Assembly (NCBI GenBank): GCA_038897115.1
Contig: JAWAXC010000009.1
Span: 1 to 33,886, forward strand
Length of the DNA: 33,886 nucleotides
Direction: 5' to 3'
Source of the DNA: Sulfolobales archaeon
GTDB lineage: Archaea > Thermoproteota > Thermoprotei_A > Sulfolobales > AG1
Part shown: positions 17,011 through 26,175 of the stretch, piece after piece
How positions within the stretch are numbered: the first letter of the stretch is position 1
How the letters are laid out: the number at the start of each line of letters is the position of its first letter
Notes under the pieces: model-generated
Database searches by the model: none
Seen by the model: only the letters and a program-made list of their open reading frames with translations
Told to the model about the DNA's origin: nothing
Made by a program: the position numbers and the translations under genes

Positions 17011-18309
17011 ATGGTGAATATTATGTTACATCTTGGCATCGATAGAGACGCTAGGCGTGGGCTTACAGCCGCGGTGTTTGGGTTCTTGCTCGATGCTTAT
17101 GATTTGCTCTTAATACTATCGATAGTTCCGATAATAAGTACTATCTTTGCTCCTCAATTAACAGGTTCTCTTGCCATAATTGCCTCGCTAGCTGCGCTAG
17201 TTATAGCCTTGATATCTAGACCTATCGGTTCTTTAATATTTGGATACTTAGCGGATCGTATCGGGAGGCGAAGGGTCTTAGTAATAACTATACTGGGATT
17301 TAGCTTAGCAACCTTTTTCACAGGTGTATTGCCTACTTACCAGCAAGTAGGAGTACTAGCTTTAATCCTATTATATATAGTCAGAGCGATTCAGGGAATC
17401 TTCATTGGTGGGGAATATGCAGCAGGCAATCCCTTCGCGTTGGAATTTGCACCACAGAATAGGAGAGGGCTGGTGAGCGGTTTATTAGCTGCCGCCTTTG
17501 ACGCAGGAGTTCTGTTATCATCATTAGTGGTTTTTCTCATCTCATCATCAATGAGTAGAGAGGATTTTATCAACTATGGATGGAGGATCGCTTTCTTCAC
17601 AGGACTTATACCAGCAGCATTAGGCCTCTACATAAGGCTAGGAGTACCTGAATCGAGGATCTGGGAGAGAATACAGGAGATACGTAGAAAAGCCCAGATC
17701 CAGATGTCTAGCACCAGAATTAGTCCTTGGCTCTATGTATCCACATCGCTCCTAATGGCTGGCTTCCTCTACACATACTATAGCACTGTTGGTTTCTACT
17801 CAACACTAATATCTAATTATTTAAAATATCCCGTGGCAAATGCAAGCTTGGTTCTAACAGTAACTAATGGTCTAATACTGCTTGCACATCTAAGCTCCGG
17901 GATCCTATCAGACTTTGTGGGGAGAAGGCCTGCTTTGATCCTGCTGGGAGTACTTTCGATCATATTAGCAGTCCCCATATTTATCACCCTGCCCAGCATA
18001 GCTTCGGATTTCAATACCTTACTCATAACTTTAGCAGTTATAGGTGCCATAGTTAACTCCGCCTATGCTATACATGCAGCCTATATAACCGAGAGTTATC
18101 CTACCCTGAGAAGAGGTTTAGGCTATGGGCTCTCATATGCGTTGGGACTTATTATTGGGGGATCTGCGCCGTTGATTCTTGTACCGCTAGGTACTGCTTT
18201 AGGATCTATATTTGTTGCCATAGCGATAAATATAATCCTAGGCCAACTACTAGTTGTGGGTATAGCTCTAGCTAGGCCGGAGACTAAGGGTCTGAGTATG
18301 GAGAGGTGA
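17011..18309 (+). CDS. MFS transporter, metabolite:H+ symporter type
   Basis: The product is 432 aa with about twelve membrane segments. The MFS signature follows helix 2 as FGYLADRIGRRRVLV and recurs in the second half as SGILSDFVGRRPALIL. GFLLDAYDLLLILSIVP near the N-terminus and AIQGIFIGGEYAAGNPFALE in helices 4-5 match the metabolite:H+ symporter and sugar-porter branch. It should import a small organic solute with protons. It ends 7 bp before the cyclic amidohydrolase gene, so the two are probably one operon and its substrate may be a hydantoin, dihydropyrimidine, allantoin or similar cyclic amide. That is inference from the neighbour. PESRIWERIQEIRRKAQ forms the central cytoplasmic loop. 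Confidence 0.9.
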   Translation: MVNIMLHLGIDRDARRGLTAAVFGFLLDAYDLLLILSIVPIISTIFAPQLTGSLAIIASLAALVIALISRPIGSLIFGYLADRIGRRRVLVITILGFSLATFFTGVLPTYQQVGVLALILLYIVRAIQGIFIGGEYAAGNPFALEFAPQNRRGLVSGLLAAAFDAGVLLSSLVVFLISSSMSREDFINYGWRIAFFTGLIPAALGLYIRLGVPESRIWERIQEIRRKAQIQMSSTRISPWLYVSTSLLMAGFLYTYYSTVGFYSTLISNYLKYPVANASLVLTVTNGLILLAHLSSGILSDFVGRRPALILLGVLSIILAVPIFITLPSIASDFNTLLITLAVIGAIVNSAYAIHAAYITESYPTLRRGLGYGLSYALGLIIGGSAPLILVPLGTALGSIFVAIAINIILGQLLVVGIALARPETKGLSMER

Positions 18310-18316
18310 TAATTGA

Positions 18317-19774
18317 ATGAAATATGATTTGGTCATAGTAGAAGGTAGGCTGGTAATACCTGGAGTCGGGATAATCGATGGTGATATAGCTATTAATGCT
18401 GGTAAGATAGCTGCTATAGGTAGATCGATAGATCCAAAGTTAGGAGAACGTGTTATAAATGCCAATGGACTTCTCATAATGCCGGGTATAATAGATCCCC
18501 ATTTCCATATAGGCATCTATAGAAATGCTAGGGATGATGCGCTTAGCGAGTCCCGTAGCGCAGTTACTGGAGGAATAACCACGCTGATCAGTTACTTCAG
18601 AACCGGTAGATACTACTTAAATACTGGTGGCCCATATACCAAGATATTCCCAGAGCTACTTAAGATGGTAGATGGTGCTTTTTATACAGATTATGCATTT
18701 CACCTAGGAATTATAATGAAAGTACATCTAGATGAGATGGAAATACTAGCTAAAGAGTATGGTGTAACATCCTTCAAATTCTGGAGAATATATTCAGGAA
18801 CCACATTGAGGGGTGAATATAGAAAGGGTAGAATGGAGGAGGAATTCCTGCTCTCGGACACCCCATATGATTTAGGTCATCTCTATGAGATTATGCATAG
18901 AGCCTCCAAGCTTCGAGACTATCATGTAAGGGTAAGCATACATGCTGAGGAGCCTGAGTTAATAAGGATATTTACTGAGAGGGTGAGAGGGTTGAGTGCC
19001 AAGCCTCTGGAGATATATCATCTTGCACGTCCACCTGAATCAGAGGTTATAGCTATTGCTGAGGCCATGTATCTTGCAAAGTTCACAGGCTGTCCAATAA
19101 ATATTCTTCACATAAGTAGCTCGCCAGCATTAAGCGAGGCAGTTAGGCTCAAGCATCTCCTCGGCATCGATGCTGCCCTTGAGGTAACACTTCATCATCT
19201 AACACTTACCGTTGACATACCAGCCCAGATTAAGGCTAAAGTAAACCCACCTATAAGGACTAAGGAGCATGTAGAAGCTCTCTGGGAATATGTAAGGCAG
19301 GGTAAGGTGGATATGCTAGGAAGCGATTCTGCAGCATTGACAAGCAATATGAAAGCTGGAGATATTTGGAGTGCTGAGGCTGGGTTCTCAGGTGCCGGGC
19401 TATTCATGCCACTACTATATACAGAAGGTTTTCTCAAGAGAAATATACCGTTAGAGAACCTATTGATGCTTGCCACCGTTAACCCGGCAAAGATCTTCGG
19501 ACTCTGGCCCAGAAAGGGAAGCCTAAATATAGGTGCAGATGCTGACATCATAATCATAGATCCCGAGACAGAAAAAACAGTAACACCCGAGATCCTCAAC
19601 TCAGCCCAAGACTTCACACCATGGGAAGGATGGAGATTAAAAGGGTGGCCAAAATATGTTCTGGTCAGAGGCCAAGTAGTGATGGACAATGGAGTGATTC
19701 TGGATAAACCTGTAGGTCAATACATCAAAAGACCTGTCCAAACAACTAAAGCTAAAAGTAATAATACAAATTAA
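18317..19774 (+). CDS. Cyclic amidohydrolase (dihydropyrimidinase/allantoinase/hydantoinase family)
   Basis: The product is 485 aa and cytoplasmic, and hydrolyses a ring amide bond. The metal-ligand set is complete: H62 and H64 in DPHFHIG, K154 in TSFKFW (to be carbamylated), H209 in VSIHAEE, H265 in NILHISS and D337 in MLGSDSA. The N- and C-terminal strands (YDLVIVEGRLVIPG; ADADIIIIDPETEKTV) form the usual composite beta domain. The length fits D-hydantoinase and dihydropyrimidinase. GSDSA at the last ligand differs from the more usual GTDHAP or GSDHAP, so specificity is uncertain. GGTGAT six bases before the ATG gives a good ribosome-binding site. It is coupled to the MFS transporter gene and converges on the permease operon. 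Confidence 0.9.
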   Translation: MKYDLVIVEGRLVIPGVGIIDGDIAINAGKIAAIGRSIDPKLGERVINANGLLIMPGIIDPHFHIGIYRNARDDALSESRSAVTGGITTLISYFRTGRYYLNTGGPYTKIFPELLKMVDGAFYTDYAFHLGIIMKVHLDEMEILAKEYGVTSFKFWRIYSGTTLRGEYRKGRMEEEFLLSDTPYDLGHLYEIMHRASKLRDYHVRVSIHAEEPELIRIFTERVRGLSAKPLEIYHLARPPESEVIAIAEAMYLAKFTGCPINILHISSSPALSEAVRLKHLLGIDAALEVTLHHLTLTVDIPAQIKAKVNPPIRTKEHVEALWEYVRQGKVDMLGSDSAALTSNMKAGDIWSAEAGFSGAGLFMPLLYTEGFLKRNIPLENLLMLATVNPAKIFGLWPRKGSLNIGADADIIIIDPETEKTVTPEILNSAQDFTPWEGWRLKGWPKYVLVRGQVVMDNGVILDKPVGQYIKRPVQTTKAKSNNTN

Positions 19775-19805
19775 GGCTTATCATCCATATCTATCAAATC
19801 TATTT

Positions 19806-20678
19806 CTATATTTTAATGCCACGCTCCCTTAGTCTTGGATTTAAATATTCTTCTAAAGCATATCCTAAGCTTGCGAAACCAAATACGGCTAGAGCGATAC
19901 ATAGCCCTGGTGGTACAAACCACCACCACGCACCATATGTGAAGCCTCCTGATCTAAAAGCCCAGTGGAGCATCGAACCCCAGCTTTTAGCGAGTGGATC
20001 TCCTAGACCTAGAAAGCTTAATGAAGCTTCAGCTATCATAGCTTCTCCAGATCCTATTATGCTTATAGTTACAACTAGAGGTAATATTTGAGGGGTTATA
20101 TATTTAAATATTATTCTTAGATCTCCAGCTCCTATTGCCTTCACAGCTTCTATGAATGGAAGATTCTTTAAAGATAGCACTTGAGCTCTTATCATTCTCG
20201 ATACTGGAGCCCAGCTAGTTAGTACAATAACGATTATGATGGTAAATACCCCTGGTCCTATGAAAACAGCTAGAACAATCATGAGGGGAAAGGCTGGTGT
20301 TAATAGCATTATATCGGTAATTGCTATTAAGGCTCGATCTATGAATCCACCATAATAGCCTGCAAATAAACCTAGTATCATGCCTATTAAGGACGCTAAT
20401 AACGCACTTATGAACCCTATTAATAGGGATACTCTGGCTCCGTAGATCAACTCGCTAAGTATGTCCTGACCAGCATCATTAACACCTAGAAGATGCTGGG
20501 GACTAGGAGGAGACATTGGTGTACCAACTATCTTCCATGGATCGTATGGGGCTATGTAGGGAGCTAATAAAGCCATTGAAACCATTATGCTCAAAATAGT
20601 TAATCCTATTAATCCTGTTGTGTGGTGTGTCAGAAATCTTAAAACCTGGATTACCGTTTTTAATAACCTAAATTTCAT
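19806..20678 (-). CDS. ABC-transporter permease, DppC/OppC-like
   Basis: The product is 290 aa, an inner permease subunit for a family-5 binding protein. YDPWKIVGTPMSPPSPQHLL and GVNDAGQDILSELIYGARVS are hallmark DppC sequences. The EAA loop that docks on the ATPase is FIEAVKAIGAGDLRIIFKYI near residues 158-180. About six membrane helices are visible. Its ATG lies within the last codons of the DppB-like gene (11-bp overlap), so the two are co-translated. No ATPase gene follows; the next gene is convergent, leaving a gap of about 30 bp with a T-rich stretch (plus strand 19788-19816) where both transcripts may end. Confidence 0.93.
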   Translation of the reverse strand: MKFRLLKTVIQVLRFLTHHTTGLIGLTILSIMVSMALLAPYIAPYDPWKIVGTPMSPPSPQHLLGVNDAGQDILSELIYGARVSLLIGFISALLASLIGMILGLFAGYYGGFIDRALIAITDIMLLTPAFPLMIVLAVFIGPGVFTIIIVIVLTSWAPVSRMIRAQVLSLKNLPFIEAVKAIGAGDLRIIFKYITPQILPLVVTISIIGSGEAMIAEASLSFLGLGDPLAKSWGSMLHWAFRSGGFTYGAWWWFVPPGLCIALAVFGFASLGYALEEYLNPRLRERGIKI

Positions 20679-21654
20679 GGGACTTTACCCTCGGATCAAT
20701 AAATGTATATAGAAACTCTGCAATGGTTACCGCTATCAGAGTAACAGCGGTTACTATAGCGAATGATCCGAGAAGAAGTGGGTAATCTCTATTTATAACA
20801 GCTGTATATATAAGCGTCCCCATACCTGGATACGAATATACAGTCTCGGTAACAACAGCACCACCTGCTATGAATCCTATATCTATAGAGGCTGTAGTTA
20901 TCACAGGAAGCATTGAGTTTCTAGCTATATAGCTATAGAGGATCTCTCTCCTTGGCAGGCCTTTAGCTACTGCAACGAAAACAAAATCCTCCCTAATAAC
21001 ATTGATCGAGCTGCTCCTCATTAAAAGTGCATATCTGGGAATAAATATTGCTGAGAGTGTTATAAGGGGTAGAGTTAAATGTTTCAATACATCTATTATA
21101 TACTCGTAAGGAGTATTATAAACAACACCTGGGGACATGGCCCCTCCTAATGGGAAAACTTTTAAATAATAAGAGAATATCAGTAAAAGGATCATTCCTA
21201 CCCAAAATACCGGGAAACTTCTCAAAAATAGTAGCCCTAAGACGCTTAGATACTCAGAGACACCTCTTCTACGGATCATTAAGATACCAAGCATTATGCC
21301 TATAGGTATGCTTATTAATAGAGCCCCTCCCAATAATATAACACTCCAAATAATCCTCTGAGAAATAACACTCATTACGGGCTCTTGATATGTAAATGAA
21401 TATCCCAAATCAAATTTCAGAAAGAAGTTTAGGAGAAACTGGAAATATTGATCTGGGAATATAGGTTTATCTAGACCAAATTTCTTTATCAACTCCACCC
21501 TTACCTCAGGAGGAACCCTGGGATCCTCAACTAGATAATCAATAGGTGTTCCAGGAGCAAGTCTTGGAAGTAAAAATATTATGGTTAAAATAATGAAAAA
21601 GACAAAAAATCTATAGATAATCTTTCTGGCAAAAACTGTTGGTAACGATGACAT
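20668..21654 (-). CDS. ABC-transporter permease, DppB/OppB-like
   Basis: The product is 328 aa and pairs with the DppC-like subunit. The N-terminus has the usual first helix and then RLAPGTPIDYLVEDPRVPPE, matching the DppB pattern PGDP...; VAKGLPRREILYSYIARNSM and then LPVITT form the EAA loop. TETVYSYPGMGTLIYTAVIN and RDYPLL near the C-terminus are also characteristic. It lies 15 bp downstream of the solute-binding-protein gene. The operon order is binding protein, DppB, DppC. Confidence 0.93.
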   Translation of the reverse strand: MSSLPTVFARKIIYRFFVFFIILTIIFLLPRLAPGTPIDYLVEDPRVPPEVRVELIKKFGLDKPIFPDQYFQFLLNFFLKFDLGYSFTYQEPVMSVISQRIIWSVILLGGALLISIPIGIMLGILMIRRRGVSEYLSVLGLLFLRSFPVFWVGMILLLIFSYYLKVFPLGGAMSPGVVYNTPYEYIIDVLKHLTLPLITLSAIFIPRYALLMRSSSINVIREDFVFVAVAKGLPRREILYSYIARNSMLPVITTASIDIGFIAGGAVVTETVYSYPGMGTLIYTAVINRDYPLLLGSFAIVTAVTLIAVTIAEFLYTFIDPRVKSHEI

Positions 21655-21669
21655 GAAATCCCTACCTCT

Positions 21670-23529
21670 TTATCTTTTTCTAACTCTGAAGTAGTAAAGG
21701 TAAAGTAGTACTGCAACGGTAATAACCACAGCAATAGATGCGATAATAAGATGTAAATAGTCTATTCTCTGAGTAACTAAGGGTGTTGTATAAGGCTGTG
21801 TCGTAGTGTAAGATGTAGCAGCTGTGGTTGTTGGAGAAGGAGTTAAGGTAGGTGTTGTAACAATTGTAGCTGGTCTAAGTGACATAAATGACCAGAAATT
21901 CGCAGGTTCAAAGAGTTTTGACAACTGCCATCCAACGAATCTATCTGTTCTATATAGGTATGCCTCTTGTATATGTACAAGAGGTATATAGGGTATATCT
22001 CTTGCAACTATTTCCTGAAGTCTCCATAAAAGCTCTCTTCTCTCATTAATATCAATAGCTCTTCTCTGAGCTTCTAATAACCTATCTACTTCTGGATTAA
22101 CATATTCAGCACTGTTGAAGCCTCCCTTAACAGCGCTTGAGGAGTGGAGCAGGAGGAACCAGTCGTCAGGATCAGATAGCCATATACCAATTATTACCAT
22201 ATCGAAATCATGGTTAAGCAAGCGTGAAACCACTGTCCTATGATCTAGGACTTGAACATTTATTTTAATACCTATCTGGGCAAACCAGTTTCTTATCATT
22301 TCAGCGATCCTAACTCTATCAGGATATATTGAGGAGACTAATAGGTTGAACTCAAGCCTAGTTCCGTTCGGAGTAACCCTGACACCATCTGGGCCACGCT
22401 TAAAACCTAGTTTATCTAATATCTCGTTTGCTTTTGTTAAATTAAAGGGATATAACTTCTCTTTCTCAAGACCAGGTCTATAGAAGTTGCCAGGCATTTC
22501 GCTAAATATAGGGGGCATTGTACCTAGGCTACCAGGCTTAGCACGGCCTCCATATACAATCTCTATTATTTCAGTAACATTTATAGCATATAGCATTGCC
22601 TCTCGAAACTCCTTTAAGCTAAATGGATACCTAGTTAGCTTAACTGTTAGATATTGGAAATATATTGGTTCTCTAAAATGTATTTTTAGAGATGGATTTC
22701 TCGAGACCTCCTCCATAGCTTTTGGCACTAGATGAGGAGGTATAAAGAGATTATTCATAGCATCTATCTCACCGGTAACTGTTGCCTGGTACGCTGCATC
22801 AGATGTTCCATATATCTTAAATATTACCCCCTTAATCTTCGGAGCACCAGCCCAGTAATTTTCATTAGCCTTTAGAACAATATAATCACCAGCCTTTCTC
22901 TCACTCCACATAAACGGACCAGATCCTATTGGGTTCTCAAAATTCGAAAACGTCATAGGATCAGAGATATTAGCCCATATATGCTTAGGAACTATGAAGA
23001 GCGAAGCTAAAGCGGCTGGGAATGCTGCATAGGGGTATTTGAGTTTCACATAAACCACATTACCCTCTCTCCAAACTCTTTCAATAGGCTCCCAAACATT
23101 TGATCTAGTAGGAAATCTCCACTTCACAGTATAATTGAGAGTGAATTCTACATCTTCAGCTGTTAATGGAACTCCATCATGCCATTTAACACCATCCCTT
23201 ATATAGAATTTCCAGAGTGTCCCATTATCTGTTACCTCAACCCTTGAGGCTAACCATGGAATAAAAGACCCATTAAGAGCCTGCCTATATAATGTATCAT
23301 ACACCAGTTCCATAACACTGAACTCATCGATCAATGATTGCATAAATGGATTCATCGTTAATAGATCAGACCTCAAAGATACTATCACATATCCTTCGGG
23401 CCTCTGAGAATATACCTCGTAATACATAGGCGTTAGTAGCGATGCAATTATTACCAGTACTAAAATCAATGAAATTACCCTCCTATCACTATATATCAAA
23501 AATTTTCTATCTATACCCGATAGGAACAT
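21670..23529 (-). CDS. ABC-transporter solute-binding protein, family 5, with C-terminal membrane anchor
   Basis: The product is about 619 aa. It has an N-terminal signal (VISLILVLVIIASLLTP), an SBP_bac_5 domain with LASRVEVTDNGTLWKFYIRD, GVKWHDGVPLTAEDVEFTLN, ENPIGSGPFMWSERKAGDY and FREAMLYAINVTEII, then a Thr/Pro-rich linker (TPTLTPSPTTTAATSYTTT) and a C-terminal helix LIIASIAVVITVAVLLYLYY ending FRVRKR. The ligand-binding body is thus held outside by a C-terminal anchor, a layout common in crenarchaeal peptide- and sugar-binding proteins. The ATG at 23529 is preceded by GGTGAAT; a GTG at 23538 overlaps that site. It is the first gene of the permease operon. Its architecture differs from the N-terminally anchored binding protein at 14774-16426. 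Confidence 0.92.
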   Translation of the reverse strand: MFLSGIDRKFLIYSDRRVISLILVLVIIASLLTPMYYEVYSQRPEGYVIVSLRSDLLTMNPFMQSLIDEFSVMELVYDTLYRQALNGSFIPWLASRVEVTDNGTLWKFYIRDGVKWHDGVPLTAEDVEFTLNYTVKWRFPTRSNVWEPIERVWREGNVVYVKLKYPYAAFPAALASLFIVPKHIWANISDPMTFSNFENPIGSGPFMWSERKAGDYIVLKANENYWAGAPKIKGVIFKIYGTSDAAYQATVTGEIDAMNNLFIPPHLVPKAMEEVSRNPSLKIHFREPIYFQYLTVKLTRYPFSLKEFREAMLYAINVTEIIEIVYGGRAKPGSLGTMPPIFSEMPGNFYRPGLEKEKLYPFNLTKANEILDKLGFKRGPDGVRVTPNGTRLEFNLLVSSIYPDRVRIAEMIRNWFAQIGIKINVQVLDHRTVVSRLLNHDFDMVIIGIWLSDPDDWFLLLHSSSAVKGGFNSAEYVNPEVDRLLEAQRRAIDINERRELLWRLQEIVARDIPYIPLVHIQEAYLYRTDRFVGWQLSKLFEPANFWSFMSLRPATIVTTPTLTPSPTTTAATSYTTTQPYTTPLVTQRIDYLHLIIASIAVVITVAVLLYLYYFRVRKR

Positions 23530-23894
23530 GCTATTCACCTTATCAAGAATAAGTTAATGACTACTCATATATAAATTTATTAGTGAGTTGATTCATCACT
23601 AGATTCTTCACCTAAGCTTTAATAATAAATACAATTACAGATATCTCAGCCCAAAGATCGCTGTGTATAGGGATGAGAACAAATTTAAAGGAGTTGTTGA
23701 AGCTCTACTTACCAATAATAAAGAAGAAGGTAGTCTTCTTAACAACTTTTAATAGACAATTCGAAAATGCTCAGCCAAAACCATCCCGAGGATGCAGGTT
23801 TAGAGATTTAAAGATCCTAAGAGAAGTGCCGGAGAGTAAAAACAAAGTTTTGTGATAGAGGTCCTTCGTGCGAAATTTTATATTTAGCTTAATC
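23530..23894. other. Divergent intergenic region
   Basis: About 365 bases between the permease operon and the next gene. A 60-codon plus frame (23673-23855, beginning MRTNLKELLKLYLP) has no ribosome-binding site and no similarity I recognise; I leave it uncalled. A short inverted repeat, AAGAAG near 23722 with CTTCTT near 23735, is present. Otherwise I see nothing. Confidence 0.35.
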
Positions 23895-23902
23895 TTATAT
23901 AT
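23895..23902 (+). promoter_or_regulatory. TATA box deciding the start of the PD-(D/E)xK gene
   Basis: TTATATAT is about 26 nt before the ATG at 23922, the distance expected for a leaderless transcript. It lies inside the longer open frame that begins with GTG at 23868, so this promoter argues for the internal ATG as the real start. Confidence 0.45.
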
Positions 23903-23921
23903 CCTGGGTTTGGGCGTTATT

Positions 23922-25826
23922 ATGGATCTGAAGTCTCTTATAGATCGTGTAGCTGGAAAGAGTCTTGCTCATGCCATAGGTATTTATATTTATTATAAAT
24001 CTGATCCTGATGAGGCTTCTAGCAATGTGATGGCCACACTATCAGAAGGTTTCGATAGAAATGTTGCTGAAAATGTTTTGAATGATATACTTATGAGTTT
24101 TAAGGGTTTTAGTCACTATAATAAGGTTGTGGTTGAGGGTAATGAGATTTCGTTATATCAATTTGTGCCAAGCTATGTCTATAAAACTCATATCGCCCCC
24201 CATATTGAGAGGGAAGCTCGAAATAGGCTTGCTAATGCTAATGAAAGGGATCTTAAGATGCTCACCGCCGCATCGGCTATAATATCAGCAATGGTGAAGA
24301 AGAAGAGGATAGGTTTAGCTCTCTCGGTAGATAGGGGTAATGAGGGAGAGGTGCGTATATCATCTCGTAATGTAGATAACCTATCTGCAGCTGTCTCGAT
24401 TATTCTAAGATCTAGTGTTGATGATGTTAGAAAGCTCTTCTACAAGTATCTCTTAGGGGCTCAGCTTGATTGGGGTTTTGCTAGACATGACTACTATGTC
24501 TTAGAGATCTACTCCGATACCCTTAAACTTGTTGAGTTTCTAGCATTAAGAATATCTAATTATATCAAGATCCCGAATAGACCTGAGATAGAATCAATAC
24601 TTGCTACGCTGTATGAGGAAAAGGATATACTCAAGCTATCAATACTCTATAATTCCATAAGGATATCTACATATAAAGATTGGGAGTTCCTGAGCGCCTT
24701 TTTTGGCTTGCCAAAGGAGCATCTATGTAAAGAATCTAGTATCGAGAATATATTCTATAATTGTGCTGTAAACCCGCTTATATACGAAGATGTTCGTGAT
24801 ATAATTGAGTATCTATATAATAAATATGTTAATGAGCTTAGTTCAAGAATTATAAGGATCTTTGAGTATATGGGTTATAGCAAATCATCGTGTGTTGGTA
24901 ATAAATGTGTGTTAACGAAAACGGGAAGGAGACCCGTTTTCATCTATATAGAGCCTATAGTTAAGTATCCATATATATTCTCGAGTGATATATCCATAGA
25001 TAGCTATAAAATAATATTTATAGAAGGTATCCCTAGTGAATCCATTCTCAAATACATAGCATCAGATGCGATACTTAGAGATTTTCTTTGGATTTTTATA
25101 AGCAATGATACAGCCTATATTGCTAGCACCACATATAAACATATCGAACACTCCGAGATAGTTAATGCAGTAAGTCAATGGTATAAAGTGAGGTTCCTCG
25201 GCGCTGTTCCAGCGGGGGCTACACAGATGATTCAACAGGCTGAAGTTAAAAGAGAGATACAATCTGTAACAACACAGCTTATTAGTATCTCGAGGGAGAT
25301 TTCTCTTAAATATCGCGGTAAGGATATTCTTGAGGATGTTGTTGCCAGCGTTCTCGAGGATCTTGGGTTTAGTGTTAGGGTTGACTATAGGGTTAGGAGT
25401 AGGGCTGGAACAGATGTTGAGATCGATGTTTGGGGTGAGAAGGGTGTCGGGGGTTCTCACTTCTACGTATATGCCTCATGTAAGAACCTTGATAGGCCTG
25501 TCGAGGTTAGCACTATCAGGGAGGAGTTTGGTAGGATTATGCAGATGCCAGTGATACCCCATGTAAGGCTTATGGTTGCATCGAAGCTTACAGACTCTGC
25601 AAGGAGAGAGGCTATAGCAGATGGCTTCATAGTCATAGAGGTTGGTAAGAAGACAACAGAGGAGAATGTTGAGGAAGTCTATAAGATGATCTATAGTAAG
25701 TTGAACGAAATATTTGTAAACATAGCACCAACATGGCTTCAAGAGCTAGCAAATAAAATACTAAAGATAGCTGAGGAGCTGAAGAAGATAAGCGAAGAGC
25801 TGAGCAAAATACCACCAACAAAATAA
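23922..25826 (+). CDS. Large protein with a C-terminal PD-(D/E)xK (Mrr-like) nuclease domain
   Basis: The product is about 634 aa from the ATG at 23922 (chosen because of the TATA box 26 nt upstream). The first 440 residues have no motif I recognise. After a coiled segment, residues of about 460-600 form a restriction-endonuclease-like fold: YRGKDILEDVVASVLEDLGF, TDVEIDVWGEKG with the metal-binding Asp (about D502), VYASCKNLDRPVE with Lys (about K521), and FIVIEVGKKT. The second acidic position of the motif is Ser (SxK), as in some archaeal Mrr-like proteins, so cleavage must be tested. The C-terminus is a coiled coil, LANKILKIAEELKKISEELS. A role in nucleic-acid cleavage or defence is inferred from the domain and from the neighbouring accessory genes. 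Confidence 0.75.
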   Translation: MDLKSLIDRVAGKSLAHAIGIYIYYKSDPDEASSNVMATLSEGFDRNVAENVLNDILMSFKGFSHYNKVVVEGNEISLYQFVPSYVYKTHIAPHIEREARNRLANANERDLKMLTAASAIISAMVKKKRIGLALSVDRGNEGEVRISSRNVDNLSAAVSIILRSSVDDVRKLFYKYLLGAQLDWGFARHDYYVLEIYSDTLKLVEFLALRISNYIKIPNRPEIESILATLYEEKDILKLSILYNSIRISTYKDWEFLSAFFGLPKEHLCKESSIENIFYNCAVNPLIYEDVRDIIEYLYNKYVNELSSRIIRIFEYMGYSKSSCVGNKCVLTKTGRRPVFIYIEPIVKYPYIFSSDISIDSYKIIFIEGIPSESILKYIASDAILRDFLWIFISNDTAYIASTTYKHIEHSEIVNAVSQWYKVRFLGAVPAGATQMIQQAEVKREIQSVTTQLISISREISLKYRGKDILEDVVASVLEDLGFSVRVDYRVRSRAGTDVEIDVWGEKGVGGSHFYVYASCKNLDRPVEVSTIREEFGRIMQMPVIPHVRLMVASKLTDSARREAIADGFIVIEVGKKTTEENVEEVYKMIYSKLNEIFVNIAPTWLQELANKILKIAEELKKISEELSKIPPTK

Positions 25827-26175
25827 ATAGTGAGAGAACATGACTATAGCATTTAGCTATAAGTAATAAATGTGAAATCAATATAGTATAGATATAAGCA
25901 TTTTCAATAAGGCTGTTAACCTCTTCATCGGAACTTATAAAGGGGGTTATAGATGATAACAACTATCATCTTCGAGATAGATCTGGAAAAGATCTGTATG
26001 TTCACTGCTTCTAGAAAATAGGTTAAGCAACATCTAAATAGACAGAGCTGGTTCTCTCTTTACTTATATCTAGAGGAGTGCTTTACCTTAACTAAGAATC
26101 ATGCTCCTAACCCTCCTTTCCCATAAGCCTTTTACATTAATTTAATACTAACTTTGGGATACTTTAATAGAGAAT
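25827..26175. other. Intergenic region with an operator-like palindrome
   Basis: About 350 bases with no gene I can support. AGATGATA-ACAAC-TATCATCT (25951-25971) has perfect 8-bp arms and lies about 10 bases downstream of a TATA-like CTTATAAAG near 25934. It may be a binding site for a dimeric regulator or a hairpin at the start of a short transcript. The gene at 26176 has only weak promoter-like A/T sequence near 26133-26144. Confidence 0.4.

Noticed and set aside
23673-23855. 60-codon plus frame before the PD-(D/E)xK gene
   Set aside because: Basic, without a ribosome-binding site or similarity I know; not enough to call a gene.
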